The notes under the pieces: generated by a model
The model's input: the letters and a program-made list of their open reading frames with translations, nothing else
What the model was told of the DNA's origin: nothing
Databases searched by the model: none
Program-made: the position numbers and the translations under genes
Assembly (NCBI RefSeq): GCF_035083965.1
Contig: NC_089738.1
Span: forward strand, 15,650,734 to 15,714,733
Direction: 5' to 3'
Origin: Branchiostoma lanceolatum
Lineage: Eukaryota > Chordata > Leptocardii > Amphioxiformes > Branchiostomatidae
Length of the DNA stretch: 64,000 nt
Shown here: positions 22,701-52,103 of the stretch, one piece after another
How positions within the stretch are numbered: the first letter of the stretch is position 1
Layout of the letters: the number at the start of each line of letters is the position of its first letter

Positions 22701-23721
22701 TGGACATGATTTTATGCTGTTAGTTGTATAATGCACATCGGGGAAGTCTTTTATTTATATGCCTTTTAGAAATTTATTTACAATTATTGCCGAGGTTTAC
22801 AGAAATCTCACCGTCTTCTATAGATACATGTTTGATACATTCTGTCCCTATATAATGAGGGCATTTCATAATTTAGATGCCGTGGTAGTAATATCAGTAG
22901 CTGTAATCTTTACCAGCAATCGTTGCTTAGAGCTCCACGAGTATTTTGTTGTTGCAATTCAAACAGTTAACGTTAGTTAAATTTGGTACTAGCAGGGCAA
23001 CATTTTTTGTACGCAGTCAATAACAATTCCCTGCCAGCGTGTCGGTCTGCTACCTTCCCAAGGACAATAATACAGGTCTGCATGTGTTTGTTTTTCGTTG
23101 TATACACAGAACTTTCCTACCCAGTGATTGACCAGCCTGATAAAAGAATTTCCAAACTAGCACTTCAGACTCTTATGATGTGACCGAGAAAATGCCCCCA
23201 TAGAAATATTTTCGTCATATCTAGTCGGTCATTGGTATCCTCTGAAAGAGGTTGAAGGCACAGCAACCGACAGAACTACTTATGCATGGAAACTTGTTGC
23301 CAAATGTGCAGGCACAGGAGGAACTAGCTAAGGTTTACACGAGGCACTTTGCACGACGTACGACGATCGTCTTAGGACAGTGGCCTATGACTTACCTCTG
23401 GAAGTAGTGTGCCACAAACATGGCCATTAGCACCTGATTAGGCAGCTGTGTCATCCTGGCAGCACGGCCGGACAGCACAAGTATCACTGGAACAGCAAAC
23501 GAGGGCAGCTCCTGGAACAGCCACGCCACCCGGGCTGGCAGCTCCCACGATGATTTCACGGCGTAGCGGCCATACTCGGCCACCTTGACGAATGTGGTGA
23601 TAAAGAACACGGGCACAGACAGCCCTAGCATAACGTAGGCGAGCGTGTGCACAAGAGCCTCTTCGTTACTCGGCAACATGTTGTAGAGATAGTCAGTAAC
23701 CCTCTCCAGCATTTCAGACAT
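19731..23721 (-). CDS. SRD5A: Steroid 5-alpha-reductase (SRD5A1/2-like)
   Basis: Five exons: 23721..23396, 22683..22517, 21768..21667, 21255..21105 and 19797..19731. Total 813 bases, 270 residues (human SRD5A1 259). Expected activity: NADPH-dependent reduction of the delta-4,5 bond of 3-oxo steroids at the ER membrane; the natural substrate here is unknown. The multi-pass N-terminal half contains FQELPSF (Glu71, matching catalytic Glu57 of human SRD5A2) and AHYFQR (Tyr106, matching Tyr91). The C-terminal half has the conserved NADPH-binding core: RKPGETGYKIPQGG, FTYVSGANFFGEIVEWTGFA, and the ending YPKSRKAVIPFLI. All junction phases close. Intron 2 contains nested short inverted repeats. It is convergent with sialyltransferase B, about 700 bases away. 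Confidence 0.95.
19985..21104 (-). other. Last intron of the 5-alpha-reductase gene, no feature seen
   Basis: A/T-rich intron sequence with no recognisable repeat family, apart from a short ACCCAATATATTGGGT palindrome near 20198. Confidence 0.4.
21839..22036. mobile_element. Two adjacent small inverted-repeat elements
   Basis: About 21839-21921 has ends TTAGCCTGGAGTCC and GGACTCCAGGCTAA. About 21926-22034 has ends ATCCATGGGCCGAAAC and GTTTCGGCCCATGGA, with an internally repeated ACCGGTGGCCAGT. Both lie in SRD5A intron 2, directly upstream of exon 3. Confidence 0.6.
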
Positions 23722-23868
23722 CGTACTATCCTCGTTACAAGCAGTATATAACTAGTAGCTGTGTGGTGAATACCAGCGCAAATAAGGATCGCCCGAGAAA
23801 GTTAAATAGTAACTTTAGTTAATGGTTGACTATAAGAAAGCAAATATTTGCTGGCAACTTATTCTTAC

Positions 23869-24099
23869 TTAGCCTCTGCCAGGCTCCACATGTCGCTGGA
23901 AAAATCGTAGAAATTGGCCAAATAGACGTACATCATGCCAGAGAAGTTAGTCCGCTATAGAAGTTACAGTTTGGGACCTCTAGATGTGGATGGCATATTG
24001 GACCCTCTCTCCGTAGCCGACTCCCTTAGCATACTATTCACTCTATCTGGCCAATTTCTACTATTTATCCATCCATCCGCGGGGCCTGGTAGAGGCTAA
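23869..24099. mobile_element. 231-bp MITE with imperfect inverted ends
   Basis: Ends read TTAGCCTCTGCCAGGC and GCCTGGTAGAGGCTAA. Further in, GTAGAAATTGGCCAAATAG pairs with ATCTGGCCAATTTCTAC. It lies just upstream of the SRD5A start and could affect that promoter. Confidence 0.7.
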
Positions 24100-24542
24100 T
24101 TCTTAGTAGCAGAAGAAATCGATCTAAATACAATAGACTTTTTTACACATATGCATGAACACTTAGCTACACTTTTCCATTTCATTACAGGAACGTTTCT
24201 GGAATTCGTACTGAGTGTGAAAAAAATATATATTAGCTAGCTTATTAGGCATACATGCTATCAATCTTATCCATACTGTTTTTGTCATCGTTTTAAGACG
24301 TATTTTGTTAAAAATACATAACCCCACTGCAAAATATTTCGCTTAAATGTCATCACTATTAAAAGCGCATGAGATGTTTCTGTCAGTATGCCTACTTCGC
24401 AAGTATAGAAGTCGTGGCAGATGTGTTTGTATCGCTGGCACTGATCTGATCGAAAGGCCATGAATATTCCGAAGAAACTTATAAGTAAACTGATAGGAAA
24501 AGAACAGTACAAACAACAAGACAACAGAGGTGTGAGGAAGAC

Positions 24543-24546
<4 letters not shown>

Positions 24547-24594
<48 letters not shown>
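24547..24594. repeat. (AG)n microsatellite
   Basis: About 24 uninterrupted GA/AG units. Confidence 0.95.
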
Positions 24595-24689
24595 ATACAG
24601 CACTAAGCCTCTTATATAATGCAAAATTAAAATACGTGATCTTTTAACAAAGAAAGGTGAGAGGGTTGGATTAATATTGTCTAGGCGTC

Positions 24690-25600
24690 CTTCAGTTTCT
24701 ACCGACCAAAGCTATTACTAGTAGTTATTCCAAGGACATGAATTATATATAATGTCCTCGGAATATGAGGCGATATGGGATAATTCATGCCATTATCTTC
24801 ACCACATGTGATGTCCCTGGTTATTCAAATGAATTGTCTCGTCTTGGATACAAATTATCAATGTTTCGCATTGTTATTGTGCTTCTTAATTTCGTTCAGT
24901 AAAGGACAATAATACTTGGGTCTCGTGTTTGAAGTCACAACTTTTCCGTCGTTTTAACACGCAGGACAGACAATGAAAAACGAATAATAATTGCAGCAAA
25001 AAAGTTGTGAGAATTGGTTGTTTATGCGGCTTTCAATTTCTGCCGACCAAAGCTGTTAGCTATTCCAAGGACATCATGCTATATATAATGTCCTTGGAAT
25101 ATGATACGATACTAGACAATTCATTTGAGTAACCAAGGACATTACATTATATGTAATGTCCCTAGTTATTAGCATAAAGCGTCTCGTCTTGTGGATATTG
25201 ATTCACAATGGTTCTCTTTGATCTCTACTTCTTACATAATTTCGTTCAGTAAAGGGCAAAATACTTTGGTCTGGGACCTCAAGTCACACCTTTTGCGTAA
25301 ATTACACAAGAAAGACAGACAATGGAAAAATGAATGACATAGTGCAGCCCAAAAGTTGTTGCAATAGATATTGTTTAGGCGGCCTTTAATTTTTACCGAC
25401 CAAAGCTATTAGCTATCCCAAGGACATTATGTTATGTAATAGTGTCCTTGAGGTACGAGACGATACGAGACAATTCATCCGAATAATTAAGGACATTATA
25501 TTTTCTTGTGTCATTTTGAATATATTTTGGTCTTATTCATAATGGTTATCATTAATATCTTTCAGTAAAGGGATAAATTGCTTGGGTCTCCGGATTTGCG
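24690..25600. repeat. Three-unit tandem repeat (~350 and ~316 bp) with internal palindromes
   Basis: The landmark CAGTAAAGG recurs at 24897, 25247 and 25563, and TACCGACCAAAGCTATTA-like sequence heads each unit. Each unit holds a hyphenated palindrome of the type CCAAGGACAT..ATGTCCTTGG. The last unit runs into the first recognisable lectin exon, so that exon's border (TTTCAG|TAAAGGG) comes from repeat sequence. Confidence 0.75.
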
Positions 25601-25670
25601 TAAACAACTTGAGCTCCTGGCTGAGGTAGGACGTGCTCGTGTGGCTCTTAGAAACTTGACAAGCGGCATC

Positions 25671-26947
25671 ATGTCGGCTTTAGGAGGACCGCAGCCCCAG
25701 ACTGTTGACACAACAGGTAGGATGTTCTTTGTGACTCCTAAATATTTTGACAAGATTTATTCAGATAGACATTTCACCTTGTCGATACTTGAATCGTTGT
25801 TGGTTAAGTAGATAGTAAAAATAGATGGGTGGACGAGTCTGCGAGTGTTCGGGGCGGAGGCCCGATCAGCCCCTGCAGCTGACAGCGAGAGATTGTGTAA
25901 CACATACTACTTGCTTGGACATAAGCTACTGCTGATTTCGACATTTTCTTGTAGGGACCGCACGCAAGCCGCAGCCCACACAGCAACCCCAAGCCGATTG
26001 GCGGGCACGTGCGCACGCTGCTGCGAACGTACCCAACCCGCTGTACTCCTCCACAGAAGGTAAACGTTTTTCAGTCTCAGTGATTGGTAACCCCGGCTGA
26101 CTTTTTGTATGTATTTATTGGTTCAGCATGTACATGCCAGGGTTGCCCAACTAGCCGGAGGCTATCACTATGGCCGAACCCATGTGCGGCCATAGGACTG
26201 TAGGTTTTGAACCATTCACACCGGGAAGGACCCGTGTCTCCACAAACACGGGACCTCCATTTAACGTCCTATCCGAGGGATGTCCCTAACCGAAGCTAGG
26301 TACTCATTTACACCTGAGAGGTCACCACAAAAAAACACGGAAAAACACTGCGAATGTTTAATTCGGCTCATCCCACATATCAATAACTGTGTTCTTCTTC
26401 TACCGACAGACGTTAACGGTGGTAACGTTAAGAGGACAAAGTGTTGCCACCTACGCAAGCTGTTGCCAATTAGGCCAATCACAGGCTTTGTGTTCGCTCT
26501 GATCATCACCATACTGCTGCCTTATTTGGCAGGTATGGCACATTTTATTACTTCTATTTAATATGTTAGTTTAATCTGCCCGCGGTAATGTTTTGAAAAG
26601 CAAGTTGACATTTTGCATGATAATTGTTTAGTTTCAACAATGAGGTTCAACTCATACGCATTGTTTTCAGCGATGGCCATGTTCTTTCTTTGTAAATATA
26701 GCTAAGGTGGACATACTGTCTGACGAGGTGGGGGCGGTTGCAGCGCGGAGCAGTATCAACGACCAACGATTAACCAAGCTGGAACGTAAGTAGAGTCAGA
26801 AAGTAGAATTGATTCACCATCATGAGATTTTATCATATGGCTAGTGACGGAGCCACCTAGACGTCCAGGGGAAAGTGGTCCTGTGGGCCTATCGAGTGCT
26901 TCCTAAGTTATGCTGACCACAAATATGCGGGAACACACGCGCACACG

Positions 26948-27019
<72 letters not shown>

Positions 27020-27765
27020 CAGACGGACAGACGGACAGACATGCAGACACACCCAAATAATATCTCCAAACGTGATATATCGCACTGCTCAGCTCAATGA
27101 ATGACATGTTATAGCTCATGGAATTTAGTTAATACAAATGTCAATAACAATTTATTACGCCTGTTGCAAAATGTTCTTACACAGGTTGCATCAAAGGCTT
27201 TAAAATGTGGCGCGGAATCTGCTACAAAGTGTTTACCGCACGTAAGAGCTTCACGGATTCTGCTGCGATCTGTCGTCAATTGGGTGGCACCCTGGCCATG
27301 CCCCGAGATGCTGATACCAACGCCTTCCTGATCTCTCTACACGAGGCCGCAGCGTTCACAAGCCGGGTGTATGTGAGGTTCGGCCTGCACGATTGGCGTG
27401 AAGAAGGAAGCTTTGAGTGGATGGACGGTACTGCACTCGGGAACTACACCTCTTGGGGTCCGGGACAACCACAGACCGGCAGCAGGAGAAGGGAATGCGT
27501 CTTCTACGACCCCACCAAGAAATACAAATGGTACAGTGCATATTGTGAACAACGTGTGCCATTCATCTGTCAAGTCACTCCAGGTACGTACTATTAATTC
27601 CTACCGTATGATCGCCATAACTTTCTGTGTGTCTTCATTCACTGGATTATTCACGTTAAATCATTATTGGCACTAACATACAACTTTTCCAAGACACTCC
27701 ACATTCTAAACATGGTCATGGGGATTTAAAATGTGTTGGGTCATTCTTTTACAGGACGTACATAG
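25671..27765 (+). CDS. Type II transmembrane C-type lectin-like protein
   Basis: Six exons: 25671..25716, 25955..26059, 26410..26532, 26702..26785, 27185..27583 and 27755..27765; 768 bases, 255 residues, all phases closing. Domains: cytoplasmic Pro/Gln-rich tail (1-73); membrane anchor about 74-91 (ITGFVFALIITILLPYLA) preceded by a basic KRTKCCHLRK run; short helical stalk 92-119; C-type lectin domain 121-249 (GICYKVF, AAICRQLGGTLAMP, FGLHDWREEGSFEWMDGT, CEQRVPFIC). The cysteine framework is present. The usual calcium/sugar triplet (EPN or QPD) reads QPQ, and WND reads WYS, so classical calcium-dependent sugar binding is doubtful. ATG 25671 is the first in-frame ATG; the frame stays open upstream to about 25578. 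If the exon 5 donor is not used, the end becomes GTYY instead of GRT. Family reliable, ligand unknown. Confidence 0.88.
26937..27020. repeat. (CA)n microsatellite
   Basis: More than 30 CA units with a few interruptions, in lectin intron 4. Confidence 0.95.
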
Positions 27766-29708
27766 GCGACATGCCAACTCCTCGCCAACACTGTGGACGG
27801 GGTTTTTCATCAGTTTCCGAAAATAGGCAATAAGAACAAGATGTAGGCAAAGTGTAAAATCTATATTTAAGTTATTGAACCTGCATATTAAAGCAACCTG
27901 TAATCGTGATGTTTTTAAGGTATTTTCTGGTTAAAATTCAAGACAGAAAAATAACTAATTCCGTAGGTGTTCTTACCATGATCAAGCAATAGGAAAACAT
28001 AATTGTAAACTGTAGTGATATATGTTGAAGGCATTGTGGAGATTGTGACGTAGTATCTTATGAGATGGTCTGTTCAAACCTGTGAGAGATTATGGGATGC
28101 TGTTATTATTGAGGTCAGGCTGTTCAGAATCTGTATAATTCACTTACAGCTGTATATACTACCGAGAACCATTCATTCACCATAGCACTTCTATCGAATA
28201 GAAATCTGATGATGATGGCTGTTTGGAAATAGAAAGCTACGTCTGTTACATAAACATATGGATATGTGGGTACAATTTAGAATTTTCCAGTTTGTAAGTG
28301 AAATGAATTTGTGCAAGACATGATCGTGTGTTTTGTAATCATTGTAATCTATATCGATGCTGTATATTGAACAGTCCTACAAGAAGATTTATCCATATTT
28401 CATAACGTATGGAAGTTTTGTTTGTATACTGTACCAGATTGTTTCCTGTGATACATTCAGCCCTAAGTTACCACCATGATTATCCCTTTATCAGTCAGGT
28501 AATTCTGATGCGATACAACGTCAACTGATCTTACGTCAGGTCACGTCACTCTACATTGTAATTCAATCTTAATGTTACCTAACGCATGTGTATCTATGTA
28601 ATCAATGTAATGGAAACCAATAAAGAGATGTTGTTTTGGTGTAACTTGTAGTCTGAACCATTATTTCCAAAGAACTCGAAAGGACTTGTTGTACAGTATT
28701 TGGAACCCAGAGTTTCATGACCTTTTACTTTCACCGAAACAAACATAACAATCTACTTTCTATCTAGCAGTAATAGGGATATGAATGCTGATACGTATCG
28801 CACTGTATTATAATGAATATTTTGTAAATATTATATAACTAATCATATATAGTAATAGTTTTCATTTCTACACAATGTTCTAAAAAGGCGTCCTACGTGT
28901 AGTGATGCTAAAATCCTATTCTGTTTCACCTATCGCTAAATGGCGCCGCCAGATTGACTTGTGGCGTCATGGGTCGACAATCTTGGAAAAGCCGACCCAC
29001 CTTGACCAATCACAAGTCAGATACGTACCACGTCAGATATGCCCTAACATAAGTATTACGCATAATGACATTGCGTCACATTAGAACTATGTCAGTTTAG
29101 TGCTAGTCCCTTTCATACCAGCATTAATCACGTTCCTTGATACATATTTATCTATTCCTTGATACATATTTACCTAACTTTTAGTTCGGTTACAAGTACT
29201 CTTACTGTTTTCATTGAAGCTGTCGATGGTTAAGGCTATACATTGCTTATGATCGCAAAATTATTTTAAAGCTGCGTGACAAAAAAGAAAAATTAAAAGG
29301 AACGTTTTTCTCTATAACTTTGAAATTGATTTTGATATTGTTACAACCCTTTTCCTCCACGATATCGCACTTATGATTACAGAAATTCGAGAAATTGTAC
29401 ATGCTTAGAACTAAATTTTTCATGTAGATTGACTATGGTTACATATGAATTTACCTATGTCTAACAACCGATGTTCTGTCGTTTGCAATAACAAAATCAA
29501 AGATTAGCACAAGAAATTATCTTAACGAATTTTACAATCATTTTCTTCTTTGCCATACGTTCAGACTTGTAAACATGCACACAATGCACCATACTAGTAT
29601 TTGGCTTGTACTGTTATTGGCATGAACATTTTTAGGCTCCAAAATGGTTTTAATGTCGGCCTTTGAACATAACAGTTGTGTCTGTTTGTTCGTTTGTCTG
29701 ACTGCTTG
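27766..29708. other. 3' UTR of lectin and convergent intergenic DNA
   Basis: AATAAA at 28619..28624 is the likely lectin polyadenylation signal, giving a 3' UTR of about 870 bases. The rest is A/T rich with no gene recognised. Confidence 0.45.
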
Positions 29709-29714
29709 TTTATT
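29709..29714 (-). promoter_or_regulatory. Polyadenylation signal of amylase A
   Basis: The minus strand reads AATAAA 15 bases past the TGA at 29729. A very short 3' UTR is implied. Confidence 0.5.
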
Positions 29715-29728
29715 GATTGCGCATCGTG

Positions 29729-37896
<8,168 letters not shown>

Positions 37897-38437
37897 ACCT
37901 GGGGGGGAGGGCAGTTATGAGTACAAGTATCATACTACCATCCTTGTTGACAAATGGAACAAGTCTACCATGGCCGACAAGCTTATATATCCCTATTCTA
38001 CATTCCACGCAGCTCTATTTTACCTTACATACACCCATATTCCATCTTCCGTGCATTAACTTTATCAGCTGCCATACGTTACTGTCTTTAGATGTAGCTC
38101 TGTACTGTAATCACCGTACAGATTAAATCAGCAAATTCCCACGTTCTTCTTGTTTTTATAATGGTCATATAGACAGTGAATAGAGCTTAAAACTCCAGTA
38201 GGTAATGATTCACCTTCTTATAATGTAAGTAAGTTATGTAACATGTTAAAACTTTATTTATCCACCAACATGAAAGTCATTTAATCAGTTTACAATTAAG
38301 AACTTTGAATTGTACAAGACTGTCCATAATAGTTGCTATTCCGTTGGTGTATATGTAATTGTGACACTGTCTCTTTTACAAGCTCAACTGCAGTTGATAA
38401 GATAATACCGAAAGGCCAAAACATAGCACGAGTTTAC

Positions 38438-38680
38438 CTCTTCGCATCCAGTGAATGGGACGCAGCAAGTGGTTTAGCGTGTTTGATCCAAGAAGAATCG
38501 GACTGCCCCTGAAGAAGTGTTGTTGCCTCTAGAGGACAGTGTTTGTGCTGTGTGGGAATCTCAGCAATCGATCCGCACAGGCGGACAGACACATCTTTGG
38601 TGTGTGTGTTTGTGTGGGGGTGATGTCACAGATCACCAGTTTTACTCCGGGGAATTACTGCGGTTGATATAATGCATTCT
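38438..38680 (-). promoter_or_regulatory. Probable 5' exon and promoter of amylase A
   Basis: A good donor (minus GAAGAG|GTAAAC) ends an upstream exon at 38438; the acceptor two bases before ATG 37896 would receive it. This exon carries an in-frame ATG (38447-38445) that would add four residues (MRRG). A TATA-like TTATATCA lies on the minus strand at about 38667-38674, at a position matching the TATATAA of copy B. Confidence 0.5.
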
Positions 38681-40916
38681 TGAATGTTTCATGCCTTAGT
38701 ACAAACCAGTATAAACGTACGCGGGTTCAACTTCGTCACTTTAGGGGTTGACCAGTAGTAAATCCAACCGGGATCCTTTGATGGTGCAACTGTCCCTCCA
38801 TGACAAGTAGTACATGCTGGTTGTGATCTTGCATAACTAGCTATAGAGCCCCACGCCCCACAGCGGCACCACTTCTTTCTTTTTTAGGTTTAAATTCTAT
38901 GCAAATTCCGTGTGTAAATTGTATGTGTAACTGTGTTGTAACTTGTATATAGTTACATAATTGTTGTAAAAGCCACTCATTTCATATTCATAAGGAGGAA
39001 TAAAGTACAAGAATTAAAGAATAAAAGAAAAAGAAAGACAGTCACTATAATATACACTATTTGTTTGGGGATCAATATAATATACATATACAAATTATGC
39101 GACTTAAATCGCCGTTAGCATAATGGTAGGTGACAGGAAGACAATTGCAAGCGTGGGAGTGGATCCGGAACTCTTATAATTAGGTATACAGAAGATCGCA
39201 ACTAGCACATACCACTTCTCACCAAGGGGCAGGTAAAACATTTTGAGAAGGACTCTTCTGTACCAAAATCAAATGTGTGAAATTCCGTGTTTTTTTTGTA
39301 GAACCATCACGCTAGCGTATCTAAAGAAACACATAAACATAACAAATGAAGACACCGAAAAAAGTATTCGTGCACTGTTATGTTTATGTGTGTCTGTAGT
39401 TATTTGAGTACATTGTCAATAGAATGGTAAGAAGTGAGTGGCAGGACGAACACGAAGACACTCTGAATACTTCACGAAGGCGTGAGGCTTGCTTTATTAT
39501 CCTTGATTGGTCACTTGCCTAGAATGTTCACAAAAACTTAAACGTGACTTAACTCTTGTCAGTGAAACAGTTGAGTATTAAACCTACCTATTACTTATGT
39601 TAACAAAATTGTGTTACAGCTAATTAACAGAATATAAAAAGGAACGTTCTGATGTTTATCTTAGATATTGTTACAAGCACTGGATTCCTCTACGATTACA
39701 TATCCTATGTTTACATCAATTTTACAGGATTACGTACAAGATTACTTGGATTACATTCAATAGATTCAATATCACTTGGATTACATTCTATAAAATTATG
39801 ATTATACAGTCTAATAATCGCTGTCCTGTCATTTACGATAATGTAACCAAAGAGTAGAACAAGAAAATGACTAAAACAACTTCTGGTTAAATTAGAGACA
39901 ACCACCCTGATTAAAATATCTTACTTGAAATACTTGCTCAACCTCAAACCGAAATCACACGAGTAAAGTAAACACTTAGCTCCCATTGATGACCCCCAAG
40001 AGATTAGTGATTTTTTTCATAATTATGCATAAAGTTGCTTACAAGTTCTAAACGTTATGCATACGGATCCGTAGGGTTATGCATAACTATGCATAAGGCC
40101 CAAGAGTTATGCATAATCATAATGGCTCATACAGTTATCATAATTACGCATAATGATACAGTTATGCATACTTACGCCTAGGGATAATGTATAAGTCCTC
40201 ATATGAGTTCCTTCATATATAATCATCGTAACCGTAGGGGCCATTAAGCATAACCTGTAAACCTTATGCATAATTATGCATATCCTTCAAAGCTCTACGC
40301 ATAAATATCCATATTTATGCATGATTATGCATACTTGATCTAATCCCCAGAGGATCGTCAGTTGGTGCTACTTATTCTTAATTCCCATATTAAACCGGAA
40401 TGTGTTTTAATGTGTTTTAATACAACAACTGAACTATGAATATCAACGGTTACCTCGTTATCTTTAAGGTATCATTAACCAATAAATAATAATAATTTAC
40501 CTACGTTTAAAATCTCTCACCTATGTTCTTTCGTTCACCAGATCATAGTTCGTTTGAAATTGTATCATACTTACAGCAGGCTTGGACAGAAAACGTAAAT
40601 ACTACATTAATTCATAAGAGGATGAAAAAGAAGAAATCTGGAAGATCGATATTATAATTCATTTCGGTTGGTTTCATTCATTCACTCATTAGAACAGGAA
40701 ATTATTTCACCAATAACTTTTTCAAGCTGCTTTGTTGCGAGTACACCGTGCGTTTTCTTGCATTAAAGGCCACACGGATCGCATTGTTAATAACATGAAA
40801 AATTTTAGGCTACAAAATGGTATTGTAATGGTATGGTAAAATGGTCGGCATTCTAGCACAGCCATTTGACCGATCGTTCTATTGTTTGCTCCTTTGTTTG
40901 TTTGTTTGTTTAAGTG
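38681..40916. other. Spacer between the amylases with ATGCATAA cluster
   Basis: No gene recognised. About 40020-40345 holds about a dozen TATGCATAA or TTATGCATAA motifs in roughly 325 bases, separated by unrelated sequence. Otherwise A/T-rich DNA. Confidence 0.55.
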
Positions 40917-50036
<9,120 letters not shown>

Positions 50037-50542
50037 CGCTGGAAGGAATAAGACAGCTATAATCATCATCCTATACTACTACTACGAACGAGGTCAATTC
50101 ACTTTTTGAGAACCACGTTTCTTGTCACATGTAGCCGCCACATGTAATTGTTTTAGCGGCTACTAGCCACTATTTCTGGCCTCAGAAAGCCACTGTTTTC
50201 AGGTACTTGTCGGCCACGGTACAGCTACAGATTGAAAAATCACATTCCCACGTTCTATTTTCTGTTGTGGTGGCAGGCCGAGAAAAGTGCTTGTAAAATT
50301 CACCAGGTTTTGATTTAGTGTCTTACAATGATTCATTTTTCACCATCAGAAATTCTTTAACAGCTTAGGGATTTTGGAATTGTACAAGTCTTAAACAAGG
50401 CAGTTGATATTTCGGTACGGTGTTTGCAGTTAATTATGTCATGTAAATGTAGTGCATATGCTGTTTGTTTTTTTAAATTCCCTAACCATTACAGTTCCAA
50501 GAATACTAAAACACACAAAAAAAACGTAAACACAGCTCTCAC

Positions 50543-50746
50543 CTCTTTGTATCCACCGTATAGGAAGCAGCGAGTGATTTAGATTGTTCGATAAAAAATA
50601 GACGGACTGCCTGTGAAGAAAATGTAGCCTCTGGAGGCTGGTGTTTGCGCTGTGTGAGAATCTCGCTTGTGCGGATGGATACACCTTTGGTCGGTGGGGG
50701 TATGACAGGTCCTTGCTTTTATTATAGGGACGCATTGGGTTATATA
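50543..50746 (-). promoter_or_regulatory. Probable 5' UTR exon and TATA box of amylase B
   Basis: A donor (minus AAAGAG|GTGAGAG) ends an upstream exon at 50543, spliced to the acceptor at 50039-50041. Unlike copy A, the triplet before the donor reads ATA where A has ATG, so translation must start in the next exon. The minus strand has TATATAA at 50746-50740, about 200 bases upstream of the donor. Confidence 0.5.
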
Positions 50747-51059
50747 ATCAATTTCTGAGTGTTTCATTTCAAATTAAAAATCAGTCTAAAAGTACTTAAT
50801 TCAACTTTTTAAAGTTTTGTCGTCTATCAGCTCAATCCTGTCCTTTGTATGCTTTAACTGCCCCCCTTGGTGACAAGTTGCATGTGCTGGTTGTGATTTT
50901 ATATAACCACTACGGTGAGAGCTTCACTCCCACGCTTAAAGCGCCTTCCTAGAGTACCTACCATTATGCAAACGGCAACCTAATTCGTATAACTCGTACA
51001 TGCATATGGTCACCACCCAAATAACGTTTATCATAGGGACACACTTTCTTTCTCCTTTT

Positions 51060-51112
51060 TCTTCCTTTCCTTCCTTCCTTCCTTCCTTCCTTCTTTCCTT
51101 CCTTCTTTTCTA
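51060..51112. repeat. (TTCC)n microsatellite
   Basis: About ten CTTC/TTCC units with some drift, within a longer pyrimidine-rich tract. Confidence 0.9.
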
Positions 51113-51182
51113 TCTGTCTTTCTTTCGTTTCTTTTTTCTTTCGTAAAATCAGTTGCCTCACACGGTAACTCAAGAGCGACAT

Positions 51183-51566
51183 CTAGCGAGAACGCTGCAA
51201 ACTGTCCAAATGACTTGTCACCTCTGACCCTATCCCATCATGCACAATCGATACCTGCAACACCTTTTCGTTCACAGAGTCCGTCAAGAGTTCTAAAATT
51301 CGAAGAACAGTCTTGATTTCATTCATCTTCACTGTATCTTCAACTGAACATTGCTGGAGGATCCATGTCGGCGTTTTGGAGGCCAAACAGATCATGACAG
51401 ATGCACCTGAACGGTAAGGATATGAACGAACTTCATGTCCCTGCTGAACCCGGAAGTAACGGTCAGTTAAGCGTACGCTACAATGTACCTGTATTAGAAT
51501 ATACTTCTGCCTGAGAGTTTTGCTTTCAACGACACACTTGGATAAGACTGTTTTTGTCCAGCACAT
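51183..51566 (-). other. 127-codon open frame, doubtful
   Basis: An uninterrupted ATG-to-stop frame with ordinary residue composition (one stretch reads NEIKTVLRILELLTDSVNEK, predicted helical). It matches no family I know. No adjoining exon was found on the minus strand. It could be a small gene or an exon of one, or chance, in the spacer between amylase B and the dsRBD gene. Confidence 0.25.
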
Positions 51567-52103
51567 TTCAGATTACAGCCTAGAATATTATGGTGGCTGC
51601 CACAATGATGGTTTAATACATGACGGGGAATTAAATATCATAATTGGGTTATGATAACCACTGTCATTTAGAAAATAAACTTTCTGTAACACTATGCAGC
51701 GTTTGCATGAGTTTTCTGTCTCCATAGATTTGATAACCATTTTAACATACAGAAGATTGCTGTTTTTAGTGTAAAACAAGTTAAATTGTTTCTGCTCCGG
51801 CAGAAATATGTTCAAGTTGATCTCTTGATTATTGATATCTTGTGTGTGTGTGTGTCTCTGTGTGTGTGTGTATGTGCAAGGAGGTTTTATATAAAACCTC
51901 ATTCGTATGTGTGTGTCTGTGTGTCTGTGCGTGTGTGTGTCTGTGAGTGAGTGTGTGGCGTTCCGTAAATTCTCTTCTGTTGCGTTTCTCTCATATTCAT
52001 TCGGCAACATTGATTATTAATCTGATGTCCAACTATAGCTTACGGTACGTTGAACAAAAACATGACCATTATGGTTGATGACAGGTGACCACCGGCAGCG
52101 AAC

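Noticed and set aside
24690-25600. CRISPR-like spaced repeats
   Set aside because: Three long units of ~350 bp in an animal genome; no short identical repeats with unique spacers.
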